Below the pieces are notes generated by a model. The model saw nothing but the letters and a program-made list of their open reading frames with translations. It was not told the DNA's origin and made no database searches. Position numbers and translations under genes: made by a program. Shown here in pieces: positions 18,206 through 26,607 of a DNA stretch of 64,000 bases; position 1 is the stretch's first letter, and every line of letters starts with the position of its first letter. This stretch comes from JAAXGX01 sp965221595 (GTDB taxonomy: Bacteria; Acidobacteriota; Vicinamibacteria; Vicinamibacterales; UBA8438). Location of the stretch: positions 1,302,001-1,366,000 of the forward strand of contig OZ244900.1 of assembly GCA_965221595.1 (NCBI GenBank). The letters run 5' to 3'.

Positions 18206-18532
18206 TCACTTGGCCGCGGTCATTGAATTGACCTGGATCGTCCTGGTCTTGGAGTCCAGCGTGCCGACGACTGCCACTTTCTTTCCGGCGAACTCCCTTG
18301 ATTTTTCCTGGTCGCTCAACCGATAGACTTGTTTGCCATCAAACAAAACGAACTGGACGCTGTGGTCATCGACGCAAGCGATGGTGCAGGCAGCGTCGGT
18401 CGACCCCATCCGCATTCCGGAATGATCGGCTCCCGGGCACTCGTTATCGGTGATCGTGCCTGAGAAAGTCTGTCTGCCCTGGGCTGCAAACATCGTGGCG
18501 GAGGCAAGAAGACCTATCAGTAGATATTTCAT
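18206..18532 (-). CDS. Small secreted protein, DUF5818-like
   Basis: A 108-residue protein. A signal peptide (MKYLLIGLLASATMFAAQG) is followed by FSGTITDNECPGADHSG, DAACTIACVD and AGKKVAVVGTLDSKTRTIQV. The paired cysteines and the final small beta domain match short secreted proteins common in Acidobacteriota (DUF5818-like). The ATG at the signal peptide was chosen over a TTG 30 bases upstream. Base composition is less GC-rich than the flanks. A strong hairpin lies just upstream (18572-18609), probably the end of the previous gene's transcript. Function unknown; the cysteines suggest a disulfide or metal role. Confidence 0.7.
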   Translation of the reverse strand: MKYLLIGLLASATMFAAQGRQTFSGTITDNECPGADHSGMRMGSTDAACTIACVDDHSVQFVLFDGKQVYRLSDQEKSREFAGKKVAVVGTLDSKTRTIQVNSMTAAK

Positions 18533-18571
18533 AAAGCTCACGCAAAGGGAAGACGTTTGCAACCTGCGGGA

Positions 18572-18609
18572 AATCGGGTGGAGGTGTCACACCACACCTC
18601 CACCCGATT
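18572..18609 (-). terminator. Terminator-like hairpin between two small exported genes
   Basis: A perfect 16-bp inverted repeat, AATCGGGTGGAGGTGT and its complement, with a 6-base loop (18588-18593). It lies 39 bases after the stop of the minus-strand gene at 18648 and 40 bases before the start of the next. Only a short T run follows the stem on the minus strand, so it may stop or stabilise transcripts rather than being a classical terminator. Confidence 0.6.
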
Positions 18610-18647
18610 CGTGGTCGAAACCCCGAGGCCGAGAAACTCGCTGCCGA

Positions 18648-19313
18648 TTATCGGCCCGGCAACATGACGTGGGCTTCCGGCGTGCCCGCAAACATCAGCC
18701 AAGCGCCGCCCGCGTCGCGAACCTCCGGCAGTCCGACTTGCTCCCCCGTGAGGTTCGGCATGCCGATAAACGTGTGCCAGATGGCGGTGTCCTGGCTGTC
18801 GCCCCGGAGGTTGTACCACATGGACCCAACTTCGGACAGCTCACGCGTTCCGTTTTCCCCGGCGGCCACAACCAGCTCCCTAATCCCTCCGCTGCCGCTG
18901 CTCGACAAAACAGGACTGCCACCTTCCAGCGTTGGCGTGGCCTTGGCCCCCATCTCCGCGAACGCTCGATTTTGCGCGACGCGCGGCAGGTTGGCCTCGC
19001 TGCTGGTGCACTCCACCGACCACGGCCGCTCTCCAGGCCAGCCGGTCAGGTCGTAGCAGACCATACGGCCGGGGCCGCTCCTCAAAACTTCAAACGTAAA
19101 GTCGGCAGCCGTGACCTCTTCGCCCGCATCCGGATTCCGAATCCACTTAATGACCGTGGCGTCCCTGGCCATAGCCGCGTTCGGAGCGGCGAGCAACGGC
19201 TTTTGGATGGGGTCTGTCGTATCTGTTCGGCGCGCCTCGTAGACCTGCGCCTGCGCGGGCGCGCTCATCGCAACCGCCATTACGCCGAGTACACACAGAG
19301 AAATCCGTTTCAT
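18648..19313 (-). CDS. Secreted protein of unknown function
   Basis: A 221-residue protein with a signal peptide (KRISLCVLGVMAVAMSAPAQAQ). The mature part is a compact soluble domain containing MVCYDLTGWPGERPWSVEC, an acidic/polar middle, and SMWYNLRGDSQDTAIWHTF near the end. I do not recognise the family. GGAGGG lies 5 bases upstream of the ATG, which fixes the start inside a longer open frame. It is downstream of, and on the same strand as, the di-haem peroxidase gene (76-base gap), so a shared periplasmic or redox role is plausible but unproven. Confidence 0.65.
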   Translation of the reverse strand: MKRISLCVLGVMAVAMSAPAQAQVYEARRTDTTDPIQKPLLAAPNAAMARDATVIKWIRNPDAGEEVTAADFTFEVLRSGPGRMVCYDLTGWPGERPWSVECTSSEANLPRVAQNRAFAEMGAKATPTLEGGSPVLSSSGSGGIRELVVAAGENGTRELSEVGSMWYNLRGDSQDTAIWHTFIGMPNLTGEQVGLPEVRDAGGAWLMFAGTPEAHVMLPGR

Positions 19314-19389
19314 GTGAGCCCTCCAATCGCTATGCCCCAAAATTGGGTGCCCAGACGCCGCGAGTTTACCACGAAGATGCGTGCTCTGT

Positions 19390-20655
19390 CTATTGAATTC
19401 TTCCGCCGACGGGCAGGCCGCTCGGTACGCGCTCGGGAATCGTCCGGTCGAACGAGCCATCGCTCAGAGCATATAGAAACTCGATCAGATCCACGTCTTC
19501 TTCGTCCACGTTCTGCAGCCCGCGAAGTAGCGGATCGAGCTCCTCGTAGCTGACGTTCGGGTTCCGGGAGCTCCCGCCGGTGGTGGATTCATAGAACCCC
19601 ACGACGGCGCGCAGCGTCCGGAATGTGCCATTGTGCCCGTATGGGAAGGTAAATTCGAGGTTTCGCAGCGACGGCGTGCGAAACGCATAGCTGTCGCACG
19701 CTGCTCGGGACGCTGCAGTGCGCGGCTCCTGAGGAGCTGCCGGGCAAGGAGGGTTCTGCCCGCCTCCGTCGGAGGCAGGCAGAGCCGGGTTGTCGGGCAC
19801 GCCCATGACATGCAGTTTGTAATCGGAGAACATGGGCCCGTTGTGGCACCTGACGCACCCGATCTCCTCGAAGCGCTGCATTCCCCTGACCTGTTCCTCC
19901 GTCATGGCGCTGCGGTCGCCGCGCATGTAGCGGTCGAACGGCGCGTTGTTGGCCAGCAGCGACCGCATGAACGCGGCTATCGCCCTGCCTAGATTTTCCG
20001 CATTGACCGGTTGCTCACCGCCGAAGGCCTCGGCGAACAGGCTCTGATACTCGGCGTTGGCCTGGAGCTTCTCCACCACTCTCGCGACAGCCTCATCCTC
20101 CGGGTAGGTGTTCCCTCGCATTTCCTCGAGCGACTTGAGCGGTTCGAGCGCCTGCGATTCAAGGCTCCTTATGCGATTGTCCCAGAACACCGGCGCACTC
20201 GCCGGGTCGTAGCGGCCCAATTCATCGATGCCGTTGAAAGCAACGTTCAGAATCGTCGGACTATTGCGTTTGACGATCGGAATCGAACTGCCGGGCGCCT
20301 GCCGCCGGAAGCGGCCCAGGCCGATGCCCGTCACGCCGAGCGACAGGTCGCGGTCCTCCGCATAGGCGTTTTGGGGATGATGGCACGTCGCGCAGGCCAC
20401 GTCTTGGGGGCCCGACAAAAGCGGGTCCCAGAACAGCAGCCTTCCCAGCTCAACTTTTGCTGGGGTAGTCGGGTTATATCCCGGCGCCTGCTGAGTAGAC
20501 GGCAGCGCCGACACACTGTGTTCAACGGCACCAGCTTCTTGTCCAACGGCACCAACTTCCATGAAAAGGAGTACGGCGACCGTAGCTGCTGCGACCAGCA
20601 GTCCGGTAAGGTGTTTCGCTCCGAACAAAAACTCACGGAATTGGTTTTTCGTCAT
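19390..20655 (-). CDS. Di-haem cytochrome c peroxidase (CcpA/MauG family)
   Basis: A 421-residue exported protein. Two c-type haem motifs are present, Cys88-Ala-Thr-Cys-His92 and Cys267-Val-Arg-Cys-His271, the arrangement of bacterial di-haem peroxidases. The segment LGRLLFWDPLLSG before the first haem and KRNSPTILNVAFN after it are family hallmarks, as is AFRTPSLRNLEFTFPYGHNGTF near the second domain. It should reduce peroxide in the periplasm, or, as in MauG relatives, oxidise a protein partner. The ATG was chosen for the GGGAGG just upstream. The upstream region is the truncated IS630-like remnant, so its promoter may be partly insertion-derived. Confidence 0.9.
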   Translation of the reverse strand: MTKNQFREFLFGAKHLTGLLVAAATVAVLLFMEVGAVGQEAGAVEHSVSALPSTQQAPGYNPTTPAKVELGRLLFWDPLLSGPQDVACATCHHPQNAYAEDRDLSLGVTGIGLGRFRRQAPGSSIPIVKRNSPTILNVAFNGIDELGRYDPASAPVFWDNRIRSLESQALEPLKSLEEMRGNTYPEDEAVARVVEKLQANAEYQSLFAEAFGGEQPVNAENLGRAIAAFMRSLLANNAPFDRYMRGDRSAMTEEQVRGMQRFEEIGCVRCHNGPMFSDYKLHVMGVPDNPALPASDGGGQNPPCPAAPQEPRTAASRAACDSYAFRTPSLRNLEFTFPYGHNGTFRTLRAVVGFYESTTGGSSRNPNVSYEELDPLLRGLQNVDEEDVDLIEFLYALSDGSFDRTIPERVPSGLPVGGRIQ

Positions 20656-20679
20656 TGCTGCCTCCCATCGCACGCGCTA

Positions 20680-21291
20680 CTACGATTTCTGGCTCTTCCG
20701 CAGAATCTGTGGACCCCAATCGGTACCAACGGACCGCGGCATGCCGTTCTTGCGCCCGATCTGGACAGGTCCTTGGAAACCGTCCTCGGGCTGGGCCTTG
20801 CCTGTCGGGGCAGAAACTGTGGCCAGCTGGCGATGCGGCCGCAGACCGTGCGCGTCCCAGATGCGCTGGACGGTGGAGCGGCTCACGCCGGCCGCCTTGG
20901 TCATCGAGCGGCAACTCCAGTGGGTGGCACCCGGCGGCGTCTCGTGCAAGGTGGAATGCACGATGGCCTGCACTTGGTCGGCGGTGATCTCGGGTTTACG
21001 GCCGCGGCCGGGGCTCACCGCAACCACGGAGTCCAAACCCGCGGTACGAAACCGTGCCCGCCAGCCCAGCACGGTCGGCCGGCTGATGCCGAGTGCGGTC
21101 GCGATGCGACTGTTGGCAACGCCGTCACCGGCCATCAGCAATGCCTTGGCCTGGGACACCATGCGGTGCAGCGCTGTCGCACTGCGCGCCCACATCTCCA
21201 GCGTGCTCGTGTCTTCGGCGTCGAGCGGCAGCGGTGCGGCGGGGTGGTTCATGCCCACCCGCATGCTACTCAAGGCGCGGCTAACCGTCAA
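20680..21291 (-). pseudogene. IS630-like transposase, truncated
   Basis: The first ~150 residues are an IS630-type transposase N-terminus with two helix-turn-helix units: VANSRIATALGISRPTVLGW and THWSCRSMTKAAGVSRSTVQ, then RIWDAHGLRPHR. After RPHR the family should continue into the DDE catalytic domain, but the frame instead reads unrelated sequence and stops within 45 residues. All three acidic catalytic residues are missing. It is therefore inactive. It sits directly upstream of the di-haem peroxidase gene. Confidence 0.75.
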
Positions 21292-21394
21292 GCAGTCTCA
21301 GGGGCACGCCACTAGCCGGAAGTTTTCAGCGCTGATCGCGTGTAAGTCACTCTTAGTGTTGCAGTTGTCTGGTTTTTGGGGGTGTCGGTTCTGG

Positions 21395-21890
21395 CTACAT
21401 TCGCGGCGTCACCCCCAAGAGCTCGAAGCAGCGCTGCTGGAGTAGCGTGGGCTGTGTCTGCAGCGTGAAGGTGGCCTCGCTGTCGGCGACCTGCATCGTG
21501 TTCGCCGCCAGCCTCCCGAGGTCGGTCAGCAGCGTGCGGAAGCGGTGGACCGGCAGGTCGTCGTCGGTCCGCTGGCGGCGGGCCTTGGCGACCGCGGCCT
21601 TGGGCGGCGCGCGGGGGCGACAATGGAGGTGCGCTGCTGCTCGGTCGCGGCCGGGTCGTGGTCGTCGACGAGCAGCAGGGCGACGGCCCGGCGCATGCGC
21701 CACTCGACGTAGTAGGCCAGCATGCACAGCAGGACGTGGGCGCGCACCCGGTCCGCTCGACCTTTGCCAAGTCCTTGTAGGCGCGGACGGTCTGCGTCGC
21801 GTCGAGTTGCTCCGGCTCGACGTTGGAGCGGACGATTGTAGATGCCGTCGGGCTGCTACTCGGCCGCGATCTTCGCCTCGTTATGAACTA
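21395..21890 (-). pseudogene. IS1634-family transposase C-terminal remnant, frameshifted
   Basis: Pieces of one protein are spread over three frames of the minus strand. They are VRSNVEPEQLDATQTVRAYKDLAKVER (about 21763-21840, described here in fragments), RAHVLLCMLAYYVEWRMRRA (about 21685-21745), then LPVHRFRTLLTDLGRL and LQQRCFELLGVTPRM (to 21395). Together they match the end of IS1634-type transposases. The segment normally joining KDLAKVER to RAHV is deleted, and at least one further frameshift follows near 21600. An in-frame stop also interrupts the upstream part. The element is inactive. Confidence 0.7.
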
Positions 21891-21900
21891 TGCGGGTTGG

Positions 21901-23676
21901 TTAGGGCAGCGAGAAGACGAAGATGTTGTTGCCGCTGCTCGGTCGCAGCTCGGGGGTCAGGGCGCTCCAGCGTGATGCGTTGCCCCCCGTGCCGGTGCTT
22001 GCCACCACATACTGCCGGCCGCCGACCGCGTAGCTGATGGGGAAGCCGCTGACCGGTGATCCGAGGTTGACCTCCCAGAGCACTGCACCCGTTTCGTCGT
22101 CGAGGGCGCGGAAGCGGCCGTTGACGTCCCCCACGAAGACCAGCCCGCCGGCGGTGGCGACAAGCGACATCGTAGCCGCGCGCTGCTCGTGGATCCACGC
22201 CGTCGTGCCGGTTTCGGCCGAGATCGCCCAGACCGCGCCGAGCCGGTCGGTGCCGGGCGCCAGCTCGTTGCGCATGCTGAGGCTGTAGAGCGACTGCCGG
22301 CCGTCGTCGAGCGCCGCCATGCGCGCGCAGGCGTTGCGCAGCGGCATGTACATCAGATTCGTACGCGGGCTGTAGGCCCCGGCCTCCCAGTCCTTGCCTC
22401 CCAAGGCGGTGGGGCAGGTCAGCACCTCCTGCCCGAAGCTGCCGAAAACCAGCTCCGGGTTCTCGGAGACCGCGCCGGTCGCGCCGTCGATGCTATTGAT
22501 GACGTTCTGCGCCACGGTGGGTGTCGCCCACAGGAACTCGCCCGTCGCGCGGTCCAGCGTGTAGACGACGCCGGTCTTGCCGGGGATGCCCGTCATCACC
22601 CGCCGCTCCTCGCCCGGCCGCAGGCGGGGATTGATCCAGCTCACCGCGGCCGGATCCGGCCGCACCGGCGTGTCGACGAGCAGGCGCTCGAAGGGATGGT
22701 CGAGGTCCCAGTGATCGTTCAGGTGCTGGTAGTACCAGGTGATTTCGCCGGTGTCGGCGTCGAGGGCGAGCGTGGAGTTGTGGTACAGGTGCCGGTTGCG
22801 GGCGCCGCCCACCAGGAACTTCGGCGCCGGCGAGGTCACCGAGGTGCCGATATAGAGCAGGTTCAGCGCCGGGTCGTAGCTCGGCGCCATCCACGTGCCG
22901 ACGTGCCGCCGCTGCTCGTCCGGCACGCCGCCCCACGTCTCGTCACCGGGCTCGCCGGGCCGCGGGATCGTGCGGCGGCGCCACAACTCCGCGCCGGTCC
23001 GGGCATCGTGCGCGGTGATGACGCAGGCGTCAGGTCCGGCTGCGGGCATGCAACTGCGTCCAGAGATGACCTTGCCGCCGGCGATGATCGGCCCGGTGCT
23101 CTGGTTCGCAGGGTGGGTCCGGTAGTCGAGCACCTGCGTTTCCCAAACCAGCTCACCGCTGCGTGCGTCGAGGGCGAACACGAACTCGTCGACGCTGGTG
23201 TCGATGATCAGATCGTCGTAGATCGCCAGGTTGCGGTTCGTGGTGCACACGCCCGGCAGGATGCGCTCGCAGGCGTCGTCGGGCAGCGGCCGGCGGTACT
23301 CCCAGAGCAGGTCGCCGGTGGCGGCGTCCAGGGCCTGGATGACGTCGCTCGGATTCGGCATGTAGAGGACGCCGTCGTAGACCAGCGGCGTGCCCTGCTG
23401 CCGGCCGCCGGGCCGCAGGGCACGCGACCAGACCAGGCGCAAGCCGCCTACGTTATCGCGGTCGATCTGGTCGAGCGGGCTGTAGCCCCAGCCGTCCAGG
23501 GTGCGCCGCCACATCGGCCAGTCCCCGGGTGCCGGCGCCTGCAGCATCGCATCGGTGACGGGGACGAAGCCCGGCTCGCCCTGCGCGAGCAGCGCCGGCA
23601 CCGCAGCGGCCCAGACGGCCAGCACCACGGTCGCGGCCGGCAGTCGGCGTCTCGAATCGTGAGCGTGCATCTGCAT
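21901..23676 (-). CDS. PQQ-dependent quinoprotein dehydrogenase
   Basis: A 591-residue exported eight-bladed quinoprotein of the alcohol dehydrogenase type. A signal peptide (AATVVLAVWAAAVPALLAQG) precedes repeated tryptophan-docking motifs such as ALDAATGDLLWEYRRP, LDADTGEITWYYQH and ALDDETGAVLWEVNLG. The block NLLYIGTSVTSPAPKF and the DHWDLDHPFE motif are typical of this subfamily. It lacks a C-terminal cytochrome c domain, so electrons must go to a separate carrier. It probably oxidises an alcohol or aldehyde in the periplasm. The amidase gene upstream is on the same strand, 88 bases away, but a functional tie is not shown. Confidence 0.88.
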   Translation of the reverse strand: MQMHAHDSRRRLPAATVVLAVWAAAVPALLAQGEPGFVPVTDAMLQAPAPGDWPMWRRTLDGWGYSPLDQIDRDNVGGLRLVWSRALRPGGRQQGTPLVYDGVLYMPNPSDVIQALDAATGDLLWEYRRPLPDDACERILPGVCTTNRNLAIYDDLIIDTSVDEFVFALDARSGELVWETQVLDYRTHPANQSTGPIIAGGKVISGRSCMPAAGPDACVITAHDARTGAELWRRRTIPRPGEPGDETWGGVPDEQRRHVGTWMAPSYDPALNLLYIGTSVTSPAPKFLVGGARNRHLYHNSTLALDADTGEITWYYQHLNDHWDLDHPFERLLVDTPVRPDPAAVSWINPRLRPGEERRVMTGIPGKTGVVYTLDRATGEFLWATPTVAQNVINSIDGATGAVSENPELVFGSFGQEVLTCPTALGGKDWEAGAYSPRTNLMYMPLRNACARMAALDDGRQSLYSLSMRNELAPGTDRLGAVWAISAETGTTAWIHEQRAATMSLVATAGGLVFVGDVNGRFRALDDETGAVLWEVNLGSPVSGFPISYAVGGRQYVVASTGTGGNASRWSALTPELRPSSGNNIFVFSLP

Positions 23677-23764
23677 GGTGACTTTCAGCGTAACATCCGC
23701 CGCCGGAACGGCCAGGTGTTCGACCTGCTGCAGTAGGCGGCGCCGGCTGGCGCCGGACCTGGGC

Positions 23765-25231
23765 CTACAGCGGCGGCAGCCGCGCGTGCCAGTCGGTCGC
23801 CTGCTCGTAGGCGTGCGCCAGGGCGAGCACGTCCATCTCGCCCAGGGCCGGGCCGCTGATCTGCAGCCCGATGGGCAGGCCCTCCCGGCTGAATCCGCAG
23901 GGGACGCTGATCGCCGGGATCCCGTACTGGTTGAAGGGTGACGTGTTGCGGGCCAGGATTCGGGTCGCTTCGAGTGGGGCTTCGCGCGCCTCGTCGATGC
24001 GGATCGGCAGTCGGGGCAGCGTCGGGGTGACCAGCAGGTCGACGTCGTCGAACACTTGCGCGATCGCCTTGCGCACCAGCTTCAGCTTGTACTGCGTCCG
24101 GACGTAGTCTGCCGTGGAAACCTCGGCGCCTGGCTCGATGCGCGCCAGCGTGCTCGGGCCATATAGATCGCGCCGTTGCTCCAGGAGTTCGGCGTGATAG
24201 GCGTAGGCCTCGGCCCCGATGGGAGAGGCGGGCGGCAGCGCCGGCAGCGTCACGCCACGCGTGTTCGCCGTCAGGTCGCTCAGCACGCCCAGGGCCCGCT
24301 CCACCGCGGCGGCGATCTGCGGGTCGATGTCCTCGTAGAACAGCGCGCGGGGGATGCCCAGGCGCAGCGCGGCGGTGGAGCGTCGGAGGGCGCCCGCGTA
24401 GTCGGGCGCGTCGGCAGCGATGCTTGCGATGCCGCGCGGATCGTACCCGACCATCGCCTGCAGCATGAGCGCGGCATCGGCCACCGTCCGGCACATCGGA
24501 CCCACGTGGTCGAGCGACACGCTGAGCGGGACGATGCCGCGAATGCTCGCCAGGCCGTAGGTGGCCTTGAGGCCGACGATGCCGCAGTGCGCGGCCGGAA
24601 TGCGCACCGACCCGCCGGTGTCGGTGCCCAGGGCGCCGGCGCACAGCCGCGCGGCGACGGCTGCGCCGGACCCGCCGGACGACCCGCCGGGGATGCGGTC
24701 GACATTCCACGGATTGCGCACCGGGCCGATGTGCGCGAACGCGGATGTCGCGCCGTAGGCGAACTCGTGCATGTTGAGCTTGCCCACGATGACGGCCCCG
24801 GCCGCCTCGAGCCGCGTCACTACCTCGGCGTCCTCCGTCGGCACGCGATTCGCGAACACGGCGCTCGACGCCGTCGTCAGCACGCCCGCCGTGTCGATGT
24901 TGTCCTTCAGCGCGATCGGGATGCCGTGCAGCGGGCCGCGCCACCGACCGCCGGCGAGTTCCGCCTCGAGCTCCGTCGCGCGCGCCAAGGCACGCTCGTC
25001 GGTCACGGTGACGAAGGCGTTGAGACGCGCATCGAAGCGGCCGATCCGCTCGAGGTACGCCTCCACCAGCTCGCGCGGCGAGAGAGCGCCTGAACGGATG
25101 AGCCGTTGCGCGCCGGCGATGCTCAGCGTCGTCGGATCAGTGGCCTGCGCGAACGCAGGCGCGCTCAGTGCGTACGCGGCAGCGGCCGCGCCGGTGGCAA
25201 GAAACTCGCGCCGAGCAAGGGTTCGGGCCAT
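23765..25231 (-). CDS. Tat-exported amidase (amidase signature family)
   Basis: A 488-residue amidase. The N-terminus ARREFLATGAAAAAYALSA is a twin-arginine signal, unlike cytoplasmic GatA. The Ser-cisSer-Lys triad is intact: Lys in HGIPIALKDNID, cis-Ser in GGSSGGSGAAVAA and the nucleophilic Ser in DTGGSVRIPA. The ATG was chosen because GAGGAG lies 8 bases upstream. It should hydrolyse an amide in the periplasm; the substrate is unknown. GatB and GatC are not adjacent, so this is not the tRNA amidotransferase subunit. Confidence 0.88.
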   Translation of the reverse strand: MARTLARREFLATGAAAAAYALSAPAFAQATDPTTLSIAGAQRLIRSGALSPRELVEAYLERIGRFDARLNAFVTVTDERALARATELEAELAGGRWRGPLHGIPIALKDNIDTAGVLTTASSAVFANRVPTEDAEVVTRLEAAGAVIVGKLNMHEFAYGATSAFAHIGPVRNPWNVDRIPGGSSGGSGAAVAARLCAGALGTDTGGSVRIPAAHCGIVGLKATYGLASIRGIVPLSVSLDHVGPMCRTVADAALMLQAMVGYDPRGIASIAADAPDYAGALRRSTAALRLGIPRALFYEDIDPQIAAAVERALGVLSDLTANTRGVTLPALPPASPIGAEAYAYHAELLEQRRDLYGPSTLARIEPGAEVSTADYVRTQYKLKLVRKAIAQVFDDVDLLVTPTLPRLPIRIDEAREAPLEATRILARNTSPFNQYGIPAISVPCGFSREGLPIGLQISGPALGEMDVLALAHAYEQATDWHARLPPL

Positions 25232-25279
25232 TGTCCTGCTCCTCTTTCGCACTGCGCGTTGCGTACGGCGCGCTGCGCA

Positions 25280-25579
25280 CTACTCCAACAGGCGCAGAAT
25301 CCCGACGGTCAGCGTAGCCGTCGCGATCACGGTTCCGGCCATCCAGCGGACGAGCCTGGTCTCGAGGTTCGCAATCTCGGTGCGCACACCCGCAATCTCG
25401 GTGCGCAGTTCGGCTCGCAGTTCGGCTCGCAACTCGGAGAGTCCAGCCTTGAACTGGTCGGCAGTCACGTGATCGTCCTGCTGGACGGCATGACCGATGG
25501 CGCCGGCGATAACCTCGGCCTGGTTGCGGTCGATACCGCCGGCAGTGAGTTCCTGCGCAACGGTGAGCGTATCCACCAT
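25280..25579 (-). CDS. Coiled-coil, C-terminally anchored protein (DUF1640-like)
   Basis: A 99-residue protein. The middle is a charged helix with tandem SELRAELRAELRTE-type repeats (about residues 48-73), predicted coiled coil, and the last 20 residues are a hydrophobic anchor (MAGTVIATATLTVGILRLL). This layout matches bacterial DUF1640/CCDC90-like proteins of unknown role. The DNA shows the matching short tandem repeats near 25378-25435. It lies between the amidase and a tRNA gene. Confidence 0.65.
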   Translation of the reverse strand: MVDTLTVAQELTAGGIDRNQAEVIAGAIGHAVQQDDHVTADQFKAGLSELRAELRAELRTEIAGVRTEIANLETRLVRWMAGTVIATATLTVGILRLLE

Positions 25580-25630
25580 CAGGGGCAGCGTAGCACGCCC
25601 TGACTGCGACGCGGAACCGGGGTGGAAATC

Positions 25631-25706
25631 TGGAGCCGGCGAGCGGACTCGAACCGCTGACCTGCTGATTACGAATCAGCTGCTCTACCAACTGAGCTAC
25701 GCCGGC
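25631..25706 (-). tRNA. tRNA-Thr (anticodon CGT)
   Basis: A full cloverleaf is visible on the minus strand: acceptor GCCGGCG pairs with CGCCGGC, the D arm reads TAGCTCAGTTGGTAGAGC, the anticodon stem-loop is GCTGA-TTCGTAA-TCAGC, and the T arm holds GGTTCGAGTCC. The anticodon CGT reads the threonine codon ACG. The CCA end is encoded. Confidence 0.95.
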
Positions 25707-26210
25707 AACCCTTGAAAATCAATGACTTGCGAGGTGCCCAGGCAGTGCTGCCAGCCGATACTGCCAGCCGAACGGGCTGCAGCGGCTGGCACAGCGGGTG
25801 CTAAGGCAGCCGGGGCAGGCGTGCCGTGTCCTGATCCTCGCCGTCACGATTTCCCCATTGTAATCCGTTCCCGCCGACGGGCGCGACCCCCCACCGGGCC
25901 GCCTTCACGCGTCGGCGCGATATGGTCCCGGATTGTGCTCCTATCGGCCGGACGGCGAGGAGCGACTGGGGAGAACCGGCGTCAGCGAGAGGCACGGTCG
26001 ACCGGCATGCTCGACAGCCGACGGTCGCGCCGGACCTGTATCTCCGTTGGTCCGCAACAGAACGTCGCACGCGGAGTATAGCCACATGTAGCCTCAGGCG
26101 CTGTAGTGCCACGGTTCCGGTTCGCCGAGGATCGCCCAGCCGTACCCGTACGGTACGATCGATCGAATTCCTGTTGCGGCCGGAACTCTCAGGCGGGAGC
26201 CGGCTCTCAG
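25707..26210. other. Intergenic stretch, no gene supported
   Basis: About 500 bases without a convincing coding region. Short frames exist on both strands but show no family signature or plausible start. Near 25748-25770 the 10-mer ctgccagccg occurs twice in tandem. No RNA gene or terminator was recognised beyond the tRNA at its left edge. Confidence 0.5.
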
Positions 26211-26540
26211 ATGCTGAAGACGCTGGCGGAGTCGATAGTGCTGCCCGTGACGGGGGTCGTCCTGCTGCTCGTCCCCGGCTACCTGACGGCGAGGTGGATC
26301 CGGATCTTCGACGGCGCGGACAGCCAGGAAGCCCGTGTGGCGGAGTTCAGCTCGATCCTGCCGCGTGTGCTGCAAGCGCCCCTGGTGAGCACGGCGTTCG
26401 CGCTGGCATGCGCAGCGTCCGGAGCGGTTGTCGGGGCGGTCTGTGTGGTGCGGTTCTCCGGAGCCCGGCGGCTCCTCGGCGCCACCATGCTCGGGGTCGG
26501 CGGATTGCTGTCCGCGTGGTTCGTCTGGACGTTGATGTAG
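26211..26540 (+). CDS. Small membrane protein of unknown function
   Basis: A 109-residue protein with about three hydrophobic segments: LPVTGVVLLLVPGYLTARW, APLVSTAFALACAASGAVVGA, and LLGATMLGVGGLLSAWFVW. An acidic loop (IFDGADSQEARVAEF) lies between the first two. I do not recognise the family. The ATG has only a weak ribosome site (GGGAG about 12 bases upstream). It converges on the desaturase gene with 67 bases between them, which include a small GGGCGG/CCGCCC palindrome. Confidence 0.5.
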   Translation: MLKTLAESIVLPVTGVVLLLVPGYLTARWIRIFDGADSQEARVAEFSSILPRVLQAPLVSTAFALACAASGAVVGAVCVVRFSGARRLLGATMLGVGGLLSAWFVWTLM

Positions 26541-26607
26541 GGCGGGCCGCCCGACCCTGCAGGCGTGCGCGCCGCTGCGGGGCGCGGAAGCCTTGCATGC
26601 AGAGCAC

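Noticed and set aside
25748..25775. Tandem short repeat possibly seeding a CRISPR or larger repeat array
   Set aside because: Only two copies of about 10 bases and no regular spacers.
25801..26112. A 103-codon minus-strand frame in the gap after tRNA-Thr
   Set aside because: No ribosome site, no conserved motif, and Arg-rich composition expected by chance at this GC content.
26545..26560. GC palindrome after the small membrane protein as a terminator
   Set aside because: The stem is short with almost no loop and no T tract, so it is not a supportable terminator.
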